DNA of 64,000 nt, taken from contig JAGXFN010000009.1 in NCBI GenBank assembly GCA_024637195.1, positions 62,001-126,000 of the forward strand, read 5' to 3'. Shown here piece by piece: positions 24,354-34,931 of this stretch (the first letter of the stretch is position 1; each line of letters starts with the position of its first letter). Origin of the DNA: Arcobacter sp. Its GTDB lineage: Bacteria; Campylobacterota; Campylobacteria; Campylobacterales; Sulfurimonadaceae. A model generated the notes under the pieces. It was given only the letters and a program-made list of their open reading frames with translations. It made no database searches and was not told the origin of the DNA. The position numbers and the translations under genes are program-made.

Positions 24354-25409
24354 ATGGCAGACGATCAGGAAAAGACAGAAGAACCTACCCAGAAAAAAAT
24401 AGACGATGCGCGACTGGAGGGAAATGTTCCCAAAAGCCAGGATATGTCGGGGCTATTTACTCTTTTTGTAGCGATCTTGGGTTTTTTGATGCTCTTTGGT
24501 TTCATCCAAGAACATTTTTTTAATCTTTATCGTTACTACTACTCTCTTTTTTCTCATGAGTTTAACCGCGAGCTTGTGTTTGAGATCACTTTTATAACGA
24601 TGCGCGAGGTCTTGATAATGATCATTCCGCTTGCTCTGCTGGTTGCTATAGCAGGTGTGGGAGCGAGTTTTGCACAGTTTGGTTTTTTGTTTACGACCAA
24701 GCCGCTTATTCCCGATTTTAAGAAGATCGATCCGATTAAGGGAATAAAAAATCTTTTTTCGATGAAAAAGCTGATCGAATCGATTAAAATCACCCTTAAG
24801 TCGTTTATCACTCTGGGTATAGGGTTTGTCTTCTTTTTTATGTTTATCGAAGAGCTTCCTTTGGTGGCCGCCTTTGGTCTAAGCGATCAGCTTGAGTGGC
24901 TGCGTGACAAGGCGATCATACTTGCGCTGGTGATGCTGCTGATCACTTTTGTTTTTGCGCTGGCGGACATCATAATCGTACGCAAACAGTATTTTGACCA
25001 GCTGAAGATGAGCAAACAAGAGGTCAAAGACGAGATGAAAAATATGGACGGAGACCCTATGGTCAAAGCAAAGATCCGCCAGATCCAGATGCAGATGTCG
25101 CGAAAACGGATGATGGCAGAGGTTCCGAATGCAGATGTCGTTATCACCAATCCTACCCACTATGCGGTTGCCATCCGTTACAAAGAGGACAAACACAGAG
25201 CCCCAGTAGTGGTCGCCAAGGGAATGAACCAGATTGCACTAAACATCAAAAAAATTGCCCGTGAAAACGGCGTGCACATTGTTCAAAACCCTCCGCTTGC
25301 CCGTTCACTCTACGCCGAAGTCGATCTAGAAGCCCCTATCCCCGAGTCACTTTTTCAGGCGGTTGCTGAGGTCCTGGCTTATGTCTATAAGATGGACAAA
25401 AAACGCTAG
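24354..25409 (+). CDS. flhB: Flagellar type III export apparatus protein FlhB
   Basis: A protein of 351 residues starting DDQEKTEEPTQKKIDDAR, the conserved FlhB N-terminus, followed by four membrane helices (about 30-210) and a cytoplasmic domain with the self-cleaving NPTH motif (NPTHYAVAIRY). FlhB is part of the flagellar export gate and, after cleavage at Asn-Pro, switches export from hook to filament substrates. It is separate from the other flagellar genes of the window. Confidence 0.97.
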   Translation: MADDQEKTEEPTQKKIDDARLEGNVPKSQDMSGLFTLFVAILGFLMLFGFIQEHFFNLYRYYYSLFSHEFNRELVFEITFITMREVLIMIIPLALLVAIAGVGASFAQFGFLFTTKPLIPDFKKIDPIKGIKNLFSMKKLIESIKITLKSFITLGIGFVFFFMFIEELPLVAAFGLSDQLEWLRDKAIILALVMLLITFVFALADIIIVRKQYFDQLKMSKQEVKDEMKNMDGDPMVKAKIRQIQMQMSRKRMMAEVPNADVVITNPTHYAVAIRYKEDKHRAPVVVAKGMNQIALNIKKIARENGVHIVQNPPLARSLYAEVDLEAPIPESLFQAVAEVLAYVYKMDKKR

Positions 25410-25446
25410 AGAGGGCAAGCTCACCATTTATTTAAGGACAGATTTG

Positions 25447-25452
25447 TATAAT
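25447..25452 (+). promoter_or_regulatory. Candidate -10 box for the diguanylate cyclase gene
   Basis: TATAAT preceded by TTTG, 24 bases before the ATG at 25476. The ribosome binding site AAAGGAG is at 25461-25467. Confidence 0.55.
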
Positions 25453-25475
25453 TTTATGACAAAGGAGTCTAGCGT

Positions 25476-26807
25476 ATGACCTTTCCCTATGTGATCGACC
25501 TCGCGACAAAAGAAGTGATCAAAATCGACGAAAATCAAAAACTCGAAGATGCCGTGAGGCTGATGCACTTGCACAATGTCCGTGATATTGTTGTTACCAA
25601 AGAGGGAAGCAGCTGTTACCGGATGATCACGGCAAATGATCTGATCCGCTTTAAGCTGGAGCGTGCCAGTTTTGACGTGCAGATCAAAGAGCTGAAACTC
25701 GACACGATCAGCAGTGTTTCCTATGACACCTCACTCAGCGATGCTTTGAAAGAGGTGAACAGCAGCTGCAACTGTCTTTGCGTAACGGACAAAGAGCAGA
25801 AGCTTTGCGGATTTGTCACCTATACGGACATCATCTCAAGCATAGACCCTGCGCTCTTAATGAAAGAGCAGAAGATCAAAGATATTTTATGGGGAAATAT
25901 GGTCAAGCGCGCCGATGCGCAGACAAACACATGCGACGTGATGCGTATGATGAACAGCACGATGCTCGACTCGGTCATTCTCTATGATGAGACAAAGGCC
26001 GTCGGTATTATTACGACAAAAGACTCGATAAGACTGCTTAATGACGGCTGCGATCTAAGCCGGCCTATTTGCGACTTTATGTCCTCTCCGGTGTATAGCA
26101 TTGATGCGGACAGCAGTATCCACGAGGCATTGGAATTTGTAAAGAGAGAGCATTTCAAAAGAGTGATCGTATCGAATAAAAAAGGTGATATTATCGGCCA
26201 GATCAGCCAGCAGGAGCTTTTGGCCAAGGTCTATAGCCGCTGGGCAGAGAGCCTCAAAGCGCGTGACAAGCAGCTTGAAGAGGTGAACCGGCTACTGGAA
26301 GCACGGGCATCAAAGTATGAGGAGATGGCCCAGCTTGACCCCTTGACGCGTTTGCCGAATCGAAGCAGTTTTGAAACGAAGATGTTTGATGAGTTTACAC
26401 GCATTGAACGCTATGGCAGCGAGGCCTTCTCTTTGATCTTCTTTGATATTGACTATTTTAAGTCGATCAATGACAGTTATGGTCATCTTGTGGGTGATCA
26501 GGTCCTCAAATCCATCTCAACGCAATGCAAAGAGCTGCTGCGCAGCAATGATATGATCGCCAGATGGGGAGGGGAGGAGTTCGTCATTATCCTTCCGCTT
26601 GTAGACGCGACAGGAGCGGTGCAGACTGCGGAAAAGATGCGCATATTTATCGCGGAGTATATTTTTGAGCAGGTAGGCCATATCAGCTGCAGTTTCGGTG
26701 TTTCTCAGTACCAAAAAGGAGACAGTCCGAATTCACTTCTGCACCGTACAGACACGGCGATGTATCAGGCAAAAAGCAGCGGAAGAAACTGTGTGGTCTG
26801 CCTGTAG
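25476..26807 (+). CDS. CBS-domain diguanylate cyclase
   Basis: A soluble protein of 443 residues. The first 260 residues form four CBS-like repeats in two pairs (for example IDENQKLEDAVRLMHLHNV and IDADSSIHEALEFVKREHF), which usually bind adenine nucleotides. A short coiled coil leads to a GGDEF domain (about 285-443) with an intact WGGEEF active site and an RSND inhibitory site five residues before it. It probably makes cyclic di-GMP under control of nucleotide binding to the CBS module, with product feedback. It follows flhB but has its own promoter-like box. Confidence 0.9.
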   Translation: MTFPYVIDLATKEVIKIDENQKLEDAVRLMHLHNVRDIVVTKEGSSCYRMITANDLIRFKLERASFDVQIKELKLDTISSVSYDTSLSDALKEVNSSCNCLCVTDKEQKLCGFVTYTDIISSIDPALLMKEQKIKDILWGNMVKRADAQTNTCDVMRMMNSTMLDSVILYDETKAVGIITTKDSIRLLNDGCDLSRPICDFMSSPVYSIDADSSIHEALEFVKREHFKRVIVSNKKGDIIGQISQQELLAKVYSRWAESLKARDKQLEEVNRLLEARASKYEEMAQLDPLTRLPNRSSFETKMFDEFTRIERYGSEAFSLIFFDIDYFKSINDSYGHLVGDQVLKSISTQCKELLRSNDMIARWGGEEFVIILPLVDATGAVQTAEKMRIFIAEYIFEQVGHISCSFGVSQYQKGDSPNSLLHRTDTAMYQAKSSGRNCVVCL

Positions 26808-26854
26808 CCTGTGCCGCATTTTTTCATTTAAACCCGATATTAACCATCTTGAAG

Positions 26855-26860
26855 TATAAT
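26855..26860 (+). promoter_or_regulatory. Candidate -10 box for the nrnA-thrB gene run
   Basis: TATAAT in GAAGTATAATTCC, 25 bases before the ATG at 26886. It may drive the overlapping genes up to thrB. Confidence 0.55.
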
Positions 26861-26885
26861 TCCGAAACTACTTGAAGGGGACGGT

Positions 26886-27821
26886 ATGGACAACGTGATC
26901 AAAGCGATTGAAGAAGCAAAACATATTCTTATTGTCGCTCATGTCAATCCCGATGCCGATTCTTTGGGTTCGGCGATTGCTATGTATACCCATATCCTGC
27001 GCCTGCACAAAAAGGTCACACTTTTTTGTAAAACAGAAGAGATAAATCCCGCCCTTAGGTTTTTGCCATTTTTTGACAAAGTAAAATCGTCTCTTCCAAA
27101 AGAGTATGATCTGGCAATGAGTTTTGACTGCGGCAGCTATAACCGTCTGGGCATTGAGATTCACGTGCCTTTACTTAACATTGACCATCATGTCTCAAAC
27201 GAGAAGTATGGAGATATTAACCTTATTGATGTCTCCGCGATCAGTACCTCTACGGTCGTATATGATTTTTTTAAAAAAAATGCGATCAAACTCAATGCCA
27301 AAATGGCAACGGCCCTATATGCCGGTCTGATCGACGATTCACAATGTTTTACCACGGCAAAAACAGATCAGAGAGCTTTTCTTATGGCGGCTGACCTGAT
27401 CGGATGTGGAGCGGATAATGCTTTGTGTACACAGATGCTCTTCAAGGAGCGTTCACTTGCGTCCGTTCGGATGAAGGCGAAGATGCTTTCCTCTGCCCAG
27501 CTGAAATGCTCGGGAAAAGTGGTTACGACCCTGGTAGAAAAAAGTTTTTTTGAAGAGAGCGGTGCATATGAAATCGATTGTGAAGAGGCGCTGCATGAGA
27601 GTCTTGAGCTTGTAAACGTCGAGGTTGCCTTGATGCTTCGTCATACACAAGATGGACGGATCAAAGGTTCGCTTCGCAGCAAAAGCACCATAGACATGAA
27701 TGAGATCGCCTCTGTTTTTGGCGGAGGCGGGCATCTGCACTCGGCCGGCTTTGTAACAGAAGGTGTGTCGCTGGAAGAAATTGAAAAAAAGATAATAAGC
27801 ATAATAAAGGATAAGATTTGA
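26886..27821 (+). CDS. nrnA: DHH/DHHA1 phosphoesterase, NrnA-like oligoribonuclease/pAp phosphatase
   Basis: A protein of 311 residues. The DHH domain has HVNPDADSLGSA (His19, Asp23, Asp25), SFDCGSYNR and NIDHHVSNEKYG, which bind manganese. The DHHA1 domain ends in GGGGHLHSAGF, the substrate-binding glycine loop. Members degrade nano-RNA and dephosphorylate 3'-phosphoadenosine 5'-phosphate. It leads a run of overlapping genes; its stop overlaps the next gene's TTG start by four bases. Confidence 0.9.
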   Translation: MDNVIKAIEEAKHILIVAHVNPDADSLGSAIAMYTHILRLHKKVTLFCKTEEINPALRFLPFFDKVKSSLPKEYDLAMSFDCGSYNRLGIEIHVPLLNIDHHVSNEKYGDINLIDVSAISTSTVVYDFFKKNAIKLNAKMATALYAGLIDDSQCFTTAKTDQRAFLMAADLIGCGADNALCTQMLFKERSLASVRMKAKMLSSAQLKCSGKVVTTLVEKSFFEESGAYEIDCEEALHESLELVNVEVALMLRHTQDGRIKGSLRSKSTIDMNEIASVFGGGGHLHSAGFVTEGVSLEEIEKKIISIIKDKI

Positions 27822-29185
27822 GACAAAAAAGAAATTCATCATCGGTACTATTTTTGATTATTTTTGTAGGGATTATAGGCGGGGTTATCTACCTCTATAA
27901 CTCTAAGCTGTTTGAGCGCGATCTGCCGACAGTGACAATGACAAACTCGCAGTACTGGAATCTAAAAGAGCCGATAGATGTAAGTATTGAAGATGAAAGC
28001 GGCATTAAATATTACGAAGTCAAGATGATCAGTGCGGATGGCGAAAAAGTCCTAAGCCATGAAGCACTGCTGGTACCGCAGAAAAAGCTTGAGCTGAAAG
28101 TCGAGTTTCCGCAGATGAGCCAAAGGATACAGGACAAGGAGATCACGATCGTTGTCACGGCTATTGACGGAAGCCAATGGAACTTCTTCTCCGGAAACAG
28201 TGCCGGTATAGAGAAACGTTTTATTATTGACAAGAGAAAACCTCTCGTGACCCTTGTGACGAACTCTTACGGGATCTACAAAGGCGGTACTGCCCTTGTT
28301 GTCTTTAAGGCCAATGATGAGAATCTAAACGAGCTCTACGTCGAGGTCAATAAAGTAAAACGTTTCAAAGTCCAGTCTTTTTACAAAGAGGGGTATTACG
28401 TGGCCCTGGTCGCCTGGCCGGTGGTGCAGAAAAACTTTGATGCACGTGTTGTGGCAGCTGACAAAGCAGGAAACAAAACGAAGGTTCATATCCCTTATTA
28501 CCACAAGGCTAAAAATTACCGGGTGTCAAAAATGAAGCTTTCAGACCGTTTTTTAAAAGGCAAGATCGCGACTTTGGCGGCTGAATATTCAGAAACACAG
28601 GGTGTAGAAGACCCGATTGAGCAGTTCAAAATCATCAATGAACAGGTGCGTGCAAACAATGAAAACACTATTCACACCGTTACTGCGAGGGTTTCAAACG
28701 AGATGATCTCCGAGTTTTCCGTCAAGCCCTTCTACCCTCTGAAAAATGCCCAGAAAGTTGCAAGTTTTGGCGATCACAGACTCTATTATTATGACAATCA
28801 GAAGGTGAGCGAATCGTATCACTTGGGCCTTGATCTTGCCAGCGTAAAGATGGCAGAAATAAAAACACAAAATCACGGCGTGACTGTTTTTGCTGAAGAG
28901 AACGGGATTTATGGCAATCTTCCGATCATTCATCACGGCATGGGTCTTTATACGATCTACGGGCACTGCTCGAGTCTAAAAGTAGCACCCGGCGACACAG
29001 TAAAACCTAGCCAGCAGATCGCCAATACGGGCTTAAGCGGTTACGCGATGGGCGATCACCTGCACTTTGGTGTTCTTGTGCAAGGGGTGGAAGTCCGGCC
29101 TGAGGAGTGGATGGACGAGGAGTGGATCCGTCTCAACATTACCGATGTGATGAAAAATGCGAAAAAACTGATCGGCAGGTCATGA
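27818..29185 (+). CDS. M23-family murein endopeptidase
   Basis: A protein of 455 residues with an N-terminal membrane anchor (VLFLIIFVGIIGGVIYLY), a large beta-rich periplasmic region and a C-terminal LytM/M23 domain: HLGLDLA (zinc His and Asp), IYGHCSSL and the HLHFG motif, all intact. It probably cleaves peptidoglycan cross-links; in Campylobacterota such enzymes contribute to cell shape. The TTG start at 27818 overlaps the nrnA stop. The next gene, minC, overlaps by four bases, linking wall hydrolysis with division-site control in one transcript. Confidence 0.88.
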   Translation: MRQKRNSSSVLFLIIFVGIIGGVIYLYNSKLFERDLPTVTMTNSQYWNLKEPIDVSIEDESGIKYYEVKMISADGEKVLSHEALLVPQKKLELKVEFPQMSQRIQDKEITIVVTAIDGSQWNFFSGNSAGIEKRFIIDKRKPLVTLVTNSYGIYKGGTALVVFKANDENLNELYVEVNKVKRFKVQSFYKEGYYVALVAWPVVQKNFDARVVAADKAGNKTKVHIPYYHKAKNYRVSKMKLSDRFLKGKIATLAAEYSETQGVEDPIEQFKIINEQVRANNENTIHTVTARVSNEMISEFSVKPFYPLKNAQKVASFGDHRLYYYDNQKVSESYHLGLDLASVKMAEIKTQNHGVTVFAEENGIYGNLPIIHHGMGLYTIYGHCSSLKVAPGDTVKPSQQIANTGLSGYAMGDHLHFGVLVQGVEVRPEEWMDEEWIRLNITDVMKNAKKLIGRS

Positions 29186-29757
29186 AAGTAAAACAGCAGA
29201 CACTGAAAGCCTTTGAATTTGAGATAGATGAGAGCAAGGCATTTATTGAGTACTATACAAAAAATGCACCTTTGATACAGGGCTATCTGTTGATCTTGAG
29301 CGGAGAAGTGGATGCTGAAGTCATTGAGTTTTTGGATGAAAAAGAGGCTGTTTATATCGATACCAATACGAAGAGTATGCACATGCGCAAAAAACGCTCG
29401 ACAGCTGTCTTGGATGAGAGTTCTGTAACGGAGTCGTCCGTCTGCTCTCAGCCCACACCGAGCAAAAATGCCTCTGTATATTACCGAACCGTGCGCTCAG
29501 GCGAAGAGATCTATGCAGAAGAAGAACTTGTCTTTTTCGGCCGGATCAATAGCGGAGCAGTGATCGAGTCTTCGCGTTCAATACAGATTTTTGGTATAAT
29601 TGACGGATTGGTCCGAAGCGATGGGGAATACCTTTTGCTTAAAGAGATTGGACAAGGATCTGTCTTTTTTCACGGAGAAGAGCTTGACAAGAGTCGCTTT
29701 GACGGAAAATTGAAACTTATAAAATATGATAATGGCATTATTTTTAAGGACATATAA
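29182..29757 (+). CDS. minC: Septum site-determining protein MinC
   Basis: A protein of 191 residues, short but near the usual length for Campylobacterota. The C-terminal beta-helical MinC domain begins [20 protein letters not shown] and continues with [12 protein letters not shown] and [12 protein letters not shown]. The N-terminal domain is divergent. MinC inhibits FtsZ assembly away from mid-cell with MinD; no minD is adjacent. I chose the ATG at 29182, which overlaps the peptidase stop; the frame opens earlier but only inside the peptidase gene. A TATAAT at 29595-29600 inside minC could serve lpxC. Confidence 0.85.
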   Translation: MKVKQQTLKAFEFEIDESKAFIEYYTKNAPLIQGYLLILSGEVDAEVIEFLDEKEAVYIDTNTKSMHMRKKRSTAVLDESSVTESSVCSQPTPSKNASVYYRTVRSGEEIYAEEELVFFGRINSGAVIESSRSIQIFGIIDGLVRSDGEYLLLKEIGQGSVFFHGEELDKSRFDGKLKLIKYDNGIIFKDI

Positions 29758-29758
29758 A

Positions 29759-30643
29759 ATGAAACAAACAACAATAGCAAAACCCGTTTCTTTAGTAGGT
29801 ATCGGTCTGCATAAAGGTGTTCCTGTTCGTCTTAGACTCGAGCCGCTTGAAGCAGACAGAGGCATTGAGTTTTACCGCTCGGATGTGCATGTCGCCATCC
29901 CTTTGAAACCCGAATATGTCGTAGACACAAAGATGGCAACGGTGATCGGCAAAGAAGGCTATTTTATCTCAACGATCGAACATATGCTCTCGGCCGTGTA
30001 TGCCTATGGCATTGATAACCTGCGCGTTATCGTAGATGCGGATGAAATCCCGGTCATGGACGGAAGCTCTGCTAGTTTTTGTATGCTTTTGGACGAAGCG
30101 GGTATACTGGAACTGGATGCGCCTAAAAAGATCATGAAGATCAAAAAGGAGGTCATCGTGCGAGAAGGAGACAAATATGTCAAGCTCTCTCCCTCAAATG
30201 ACCTGAACTATGACTTCACGATCAAGTTCAACCATCCTGTGATCGAACAGCAAAGCTTCACCCTCAACTTCACCAAGGCGGAGTACAAAGAGAAGATCTC
30301 AAAAGCGCGTACCTTCGGTTTTTTGCATGAGGTTCAGTACCTTCGCTCAAAGGGACTTGCTCTTGGCGGAAGCCTGGATAATGCTGTTGTGCTTGATGAT
30401 AAAAAAGTACTCAATACCGAAGGCCTGCGTTATCCTGACGAGTTTGTTCGACACAAGATACTTGACGCCATCGGCGACATGTCACTTCTGGGAATAAACT
30501 TTATCGGAAATTATGAGGCATTTGCGGGAAGCCACGACTTGAACCACAAGCTCACAGTGGCCTTGCTCAAAGAGAAAGATAATTATGAGATCGTCGAGCT
30601 GAGCGGGAGTGAAGCGAAGGAATTAGCTCACGCTTATGCGTAA
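29759..30643 (+). CDS. lpxC: UDP-3-O-acyl-N-acetylglucosamine deacetylase
   Basis: A protein of 294 residues with the LpxC zinc and catalytic motifs: [46 protein letters not shown] and SHDLNHKL. It carries out the committed step of lipid A synthesis. The ATG at 29759 has AAGGA upstream and yields the conserved start [17 protein letters not shown]; an earlier ATG at 29726 lies inside minC. It overlaps tsaB by eight bases. Confidence 0.96.
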   Translation: MKQTTIAKPVSLVGIGLHKGVPVRLRLEPLEADRGIEFYRSDVHVAIPLKPEYVVDTKMATVIGKEGYFISTIEHMLSAVYAYGIDNLRVIVDADEIPVMDGSSASFCMLLDEAGILELDAPKKIMKIKKEVIVREGDKYVKLSPSNDLNYDFTIKFNHPVIEQQSFTLNFTKAEYKEKISKARTFGFLHEVQYLRSKGLALGGSLDNAVVLDDKKVLNTEGLRYPDEFVRHKILDAIGDMSLLGINFIGNYEAFAGSHDLNHKLTVALLKEKDNYEIVELSGSEAKELAHAYA

Positions 30644-31091
30644 GGCCGATCTTGTTGTCCTTGAATTGGGCTCACCTATTCTGGTAGGGATCTATCAAGA
30701 TGGGGAGCTGACCGAAACGCTTTCTTCCAATGAACAAAGCTCGGAAGCACTGCCTTTTTTGTTTAAAAACATAGTAGGACACTACACGATAGAACATATC
30801 GTTTATGCCAGGGGTCCCGGGTCGTTTATGGCGATAAAAGTCGCCTATATTTTCTTGAGAACACTCTGTATCGTCAATAATATAAAGCTTTTGGCCGCAA
30901 ATGCCTTTGCTTTTAATGAAAATCAGCCGATTAAAGCATTCGGCCAACTCTATTTTATACAAAGCAATGGTACAATTACGACCAAAAAGTTTGAAGAGCC
31001 TCAAACAGCCCCTTTTAAACTTCCTAAAAAATTAGAATTGAGCAATTATTCTGAAGAGACAACACCTTTGTATGTCTTACCTGCTGTGTAA
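30636..31091 (+). CDS. tsaB: TsaB-like tRNA threonylcarbamoyladenosine protein, short form
   Basis: A protein of 151 residues. It starts [17 protein letters not shown], the strand-turn-strand of the ASKHA fold, and has [20 protein letters not shown], the best-kept TsaB/YeaZ motif. TsaB is the scaffold for TsaD in forming t6A37 on tRNA. The protein lacks most of the second lobe of the roughly 230-residue E. coli form. Its position between lpxC and thrB, overlapping lpxC, suggests co-transcription. Confidence 0.75.
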   Translation: MRKADLVVLELGSPILVGIYQDGELTETLSSNEQSSEALPFLFKNIVGHYTIEHIVYARGPGSFMAIKVAYIFLRTLCIVNNIKLLAANAFAFNENQPIKAFGQLYFIQSNGTITTKKFEEPQTAPFKLPKKLELSNYSEETTPLYVLPAV

Positions 31092-31125
31092 GTGTGTACG
31101 TCTTTTCGCTCAAATAAGGACCCAT

Positions 31126-32007
31126 GTGATAATAAGTGTACCGGCAACAAGTGCCAATCTTGGCCCAGGTTTTGACTCGTTAGGCCTTGCCTTGGACCTG
31201 AGAAACAGTGTCGATATCAGACCTTCGCGTTTTCATTCGGTCTCTGTTCGCGGAGAAGGAGAAAACAACCCGAAATTAAAAGGAAATAACCTTTTTGTAG
31301 GGATATTCAATGACCATTACAACCGCCTGACGCAAAACCGTCAGAACTTCAAGTTCACCTTCCATAACCAGGTGCCGCTTTCTCGCGGTATGGGAAGCTC
31401 GTCGGCAGTAATCGTCTCGGCTATAGCTTCGGCACATGAAGCCGCAGGAGTGAGAGTCTCGCGCCGCCGTATTTTGAATCATGCGCTTTTTTACGAGTCA
31501 CACCCGGACAACATCACACCGGCTGTAATGGGCGGGTTTAACACAGCCGTCGTTGAAAAAGGGAAGGTCTTCTCCGAGAAGAAGCATATGCCCCCTTATC
31601 TCAAAGCAATTGTCGTGATTCCGAATAAGCCGATCTCAACCGCACACTCGCGCACAACGCTGCCAAAATCCTACAACAAAGAGAATGCGATTTATAACCT
31701 TTCCCATGCGTCACTTTTGGTGGCCTCATTTTACAGTGAGAACTGGGAAATGCTGCGCATTGCATCCAAAGACAGGTTTCATCAGCGCCAACGCATGAAG
31801 ATGCTCCCAGAGCTTTTCACAGTGCAAAAAACGGCTTATGAAGTCGGTGCACTGATGAGCACACTATCCGGAAGCGGCTCGACTTTTTTCAACATGTGTT
31901 ATGATGAAGATGCCGAGGCGATACACACAAAGCTGGCGCTAAAATTTCCGGATTTTGTGGTGAAGACACTCGATTTTGACAATTACGGTCTCAAGATTGA
32001 ACGTTGA
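31126..32007 (+). CDS. thrB: Homoserine kinase
   Basis: A GHMP-family kinase of 293 residues: [20 protein letters not shown] at the N-terminus, the ATP loop [16 protein letters not shown] (about residue 85) and the C-terminal [14 protein letters not shown]. It phosphorylates homoserine in threonine synthesis. I chose the GTG at 31126, with AAGGA five bases upstream; the frame is open from 31072, but that part overlaps tsaB and would put unrelated residues before the conserved start. Confidence 0.93.
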   Translation: MIISVPATSANLGPGFDSLGLALDLRNSVDIRPSRFHSVSVRGEGENNPKLKGNNLFVGIFNDHYNRLTQNRQNFKFTFHNQVPLSRGMGSSSAVIVSAIASAHEAAGVRVSRRRILNHALFYESHPDNITPAVMGGFNTAVVEKGKVFSEKKHMPPYLKAIVVIPNKPISTAHSRTTLPKSYNKENAIYNLSHASLLVASFYSENWEMLRIASKDRFHQRQRMKMLPELFTVQKTAYEVGALMSTLSGSGSTFFNMCYDEDAEAIHTKLALKFPDFVVKTLDFDNYGLKIER

Positions 32008-32056
32008 TCCCAAATAATGCGGATTATATAAAGAATATAAGAAAGAATAAGATATA

Positions 32057-32317
32057 ATGGCGCAAAATTCACACGTTCCAATACGAATGTGCGTGCAATG
32101 CCGTACGCGTATAGAACAGAAGAACTTAGTTCGCCTGCAATGTAAAGCGAACAAAGTGCAAGCATTTGATGGTGTAGGGCGTAGTCTTTACGTCTGTACA
32201 GCATGTCTGGAAAACCCTAAGCTGGTAAAACATCTCGCAGGGCGTTGCAAATGTGGAAAAGAATCACAAGATGAAATAAGTAGTTTATTGAAGGAGCTAA
32301 TAATTGATGTTAGATAA
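32057..32317 (+). CDS. ylxR: YlxR-family RNA-binding protein
   Basis: An 86-residue protein of the YlxR (DUF448) family: IRMCVQCR (Cys12, Cys15), [15 protein letters not shown]. The family binds RNA and, in Bacillus and Clostridia, affects RNase P. It precedes infB, as in most bacteria, and overlaps its start by 11 bases. A TATAAT string overlaps its ATG; I regard that as chance because the conserved N-terminus begins right after. Confidence 0.88.
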   Translation: MAQNSHVPIRMCVQCRTRIEQKNLVRLQCKANKVQAFDGVGRSLYVCTACLENPKLVKHLAGRCKCGKESQDEISSLLKELIIDVR

Positions 32318-34931
32318 GGTTAGAGTACACGAGATCGCAAAAGAACTGGGTATAAAAAGCAAAGAGGTTGTTGACAAGGCTACAGAGATGGGGCTTGATG
32401 TTAAAACCGCTTCCAGTGGCGTTTCTCCAGAAGAAGCAGAAAAGATCATGAACTATATCATGAACCCTGCTGCAGCTGCACCAAAACAACAACCCGTAGT
32501 CAAAAAAGCTCCTCAAGAAGAAGACCAGACTGCAGAAGTCAAGGTTGACGCCGAGCAGCCACCAAAAAAAGAAACACCAGCCTCTGCAAAAGTAGAAAAA
32601 ACAGAAATAGAAGCAGAGACTGTAACAGAGAAAAAGACTGAAGACACAGTCGAAAACGAGCAGCCGAAAATTTCTCCTATCAACAAGGTGACAAGCGAGC
32701 GCAAGCGTACTGGTCTAAAAATTGTCAAGAAGAAGAAGCCTGCACCTACTGCGGCAGAAACCTTTGCAAATGCCAATGCTTATAAAGATCCGGAGTTTAC
32801 TTCAACATACGGAAAATTGAGTGCTGAAGCAATCGCTGAGATGAACAGCAAGTCAAAGAAAAAGAAAAAGACGACAGCAGCGCATACGACCAAAAATCAA
32901 GGCAACAAGATGAATATCTTCGGCGGTGATATGGCCGATGTCTCTATGGACTTTGATAAAGATGAGGTCGTACTGCTTGACTTCCGTGAAGAAGAAGCAC
33001 GTAAAGAGCGTGAAAAAGCGATTGAAGAAGAGCGTAAAGAGCGTGAAGCAAGAAACGCAGCAAACCAGGGGCAGGCAAATCGTCGTCCAACCAACAATCG
33101 TCCGCGCTCAGTCTCTCGTGGCAGATCTAAAAAACGCCGTCGTAAAGAGGTGACAGAAGATGTCATCGTCACCAGTGTGGAGATCCCAGAAGATATCCGT
33201 ATCTACGAGTTTGCCGAAAAGATCAACCGACCGATGATTGAGATCATCAAGGTTCTTTTTGACCTTGGCAAGATGGCAACAAAAAATGACTTCTTAAGCA
33301 AAGATGAGATCGAGATCCTTGCCGAAGAGTTTGAAGTCGAAGTCACAACGATCGATCCAAAAGCAGCCTTCGACCTTGAAAACATGGCGAAGACGGAAAG
33401 CAAAGAAGAAGACGTAGATGCGGTAAAACGTCCTCCTGTTATTACAATCATGGGCCACGTTGACCATGGTAAGACATCACTTCTGGATGCGATCCGTTCT
33501 GCCAAAGTTGCTTCTGGCGAAGCCGGCGGGATCACACAGCACATCGGTGCTTATACGATCAACCAAAACGGCGAGAAGATTACCTTCTTGGATACTCCGG
33601 GACACGCAGCCTTCTCGGCAATTCGTTCACGCGGAGCACATGTCACCGATATTATCATTATCGTTGTAGCGGCAGATGACGGCGTTAAGCCTCAGACTGT
33701 CGAGTCGATCAAACTTGCCAAAGAGTCGGGCAATCCGGTCATTGTAGCGGTAAATAAGATCGATAAAGAGGGTGCAAATCCTGACATGGCAATGGCCGGT
33801 ATGGCTGAGCACGGACTTAACCCTGTTTCGTGGGGCGGAGATGTTGAATTTATCCCGGTTTCTGCAAAAACAGGCGAAGGAATTGATCACTTGCTTGAAG
33901 CTGTTCTTCTACAGGCTGAGATCATGGAACTTAAAGCCAACCCAGATACGCTTGCAAGAGCAACAGTCGTTGAGTCGACGGTCGAAAAAGGACGCGGACC
34001 TGTTGCAACGGTTGTTGTTAACAATGGAACCTTGCGCGTAGGGGACAACATTGTCGTCGGTTCGGCTTACGGACGTGTCCGTGCCTTGCTAAATGATATG
34101 AAAAAACCGATCGATATGATCGGACCGTCAGAAACAGGTGTTGTCGTCGGTCTGAACATAGTCCCTGCAGCAGGTGAGATACTGGTTGCGATGGAGACAG
34201 AAAAAGAAGCGAAAGAGATCGCTATGAAACGTCATGAGTATGACCGACATAAAGAGCTCTCTATCTCTACGAAGTCTACGATGGACGACCTTACCGCAAT
34301 GATCGCAGAAGGTAAGCTCAAAGCCTTGAATATCATCCTTAAAGCAGATGTTCACGGATCACTAGAGGCCTTAAGAGCGGCATTGACTGAACTTCGTAAT
34401 GATGAAGTCAAGGTCAATATCATCTCTTCCAGCGTCGGCGGTATCACTGAAAATGACGTTGCTTTGGCAAACGGTTCAAGTGACTGCGTGATCTTAGGAT
34501 TTAACGTACGTCCTACCGGTACGGTTAAAGCCGCAGCAAAACAGTTCGGTGTCGAGATCAGGACGTACAGCATCATCTACCAGATGATAGATGATGTTAC
34601 GGGAATGCTTACCGGCATGATGTCTCCGAAATTTAAAGAGACAAATACTGGACAGGCAGATGTCAAAGAGGTCTTTAAGATTCCTAAGGGCGTTGTTGCC
34701 GGCTGTTTAGTCGTTGACGGGAAACTTGTCCGCGGCGGATTGGTCCGTGTTATTCGTGAAGGTGTTGTTATCTTTGAAGGCGAACTCAGTTCACTCAAAC
34801 GTTTCAAAGAGGATGTTAAAGAGATCAGCAACGGCTACGAGTGTGGCGTAGTTATTAATGGATATGAGGATGTTCAACCGGGTGATGTTATTGAGACATT
34901 TACGAAGGTAGAGCAAAAAGTAGAACTGTGA
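32307..34931 (+). CDS. infB: Translation initiation factor IF-2
   Basis: A protein of 874 residues. An N-terminal IF2-N domain ([20 protein letters not shown]) leads to a long charged linker rich in Lys, Glu and Arg (about 50-290), a second IF2-N domain, then the GTPase domain with [11 protein letters not shown] (about 382-392), [11 protein letters not shown] and NKIDKEG, and domains II-IV. It places initiator tRNA on the 30S subunit. The ATG at 32307, with AAGGAG upstream, is preferred to the adjoining TTG at 32304. Confidence 0.97.
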   Translation: MLDKVRVHEIAKELGIKSKEVVDKATEMGLDVKTASSGVSPEEAEKIMNYIMNPAAAAPKQQPVVKKAPQEEDQTAEVKVDAEQPPKKETPASAKVEKTEIEAETVTEKKTEDTVENEQPKISPINKVTSERKRTGLKIVKKKKPAPTAAETFANANAYKDPEFTSTYGKLSAEAIAEMNSKSKKKKKTTAAHTTKNQGNKMNIFGGDMADVSMDFDKDEVVLLDFREEEARKEREKAIEEERKEREARNAANQGQANRRPTNNRPRSVSRGRSKKRRRKEVTEDVIVTSVEIPEDIRIYEFAEKINRPMIEIIKVLFDLGKMATKNDFLSKDEIEILAEEFEVEVTTIDPKAAFDLENMAKTESKEEDVDAVKRPPVITIMGHVDHGKTSLLDAIRSAKVASGEAGGITQHIGAYTINQNGEKITFLDTPGHAAFSAIRSRGAHVTDIIIIVVAADDGVKPQTVESIKLAKESGNPVIVAVNKIDKEGANPDMAMAGMAEHGLNPVSWGGDVEFIPVSAKTGEGIDHLLEAVLLQAEIMELKANPDTLARATVVESTVEKGRGPVATVVVNNGTLRVGDNIVVGSAYGRVRALLNDMKKPIDMIGPSETGVVVGLNIVPAAGEILVAMETEKEAKEIAMKRHEYDRHKELSISTKSTMDDLTAMIAEGKLKALNIILKADVHGSLEALRAALTELRNDEVKVNIISSSVGGITENDVALANGSSDCVILGFNVRPTGTVKAAAKQFGVEIRTYSIIYQMIDDVTGMLTGMMSPKFKETNTGQADVKEVFKIPKGVVAGCLVVDGKLVRGGLVRVIREGVVIFEGELSSLKRFKEDVKEISNGYECGVVINGYEDVQPGDVIETFTKVEQKVEL

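Noticed and set aside
32053-32058. TATAAT overlapping the ylxR start codon
   Set aside because: Transcription would begin inside the gene and remove the conserved N-terminus, so it is more likely chance in AT-rich sequence.
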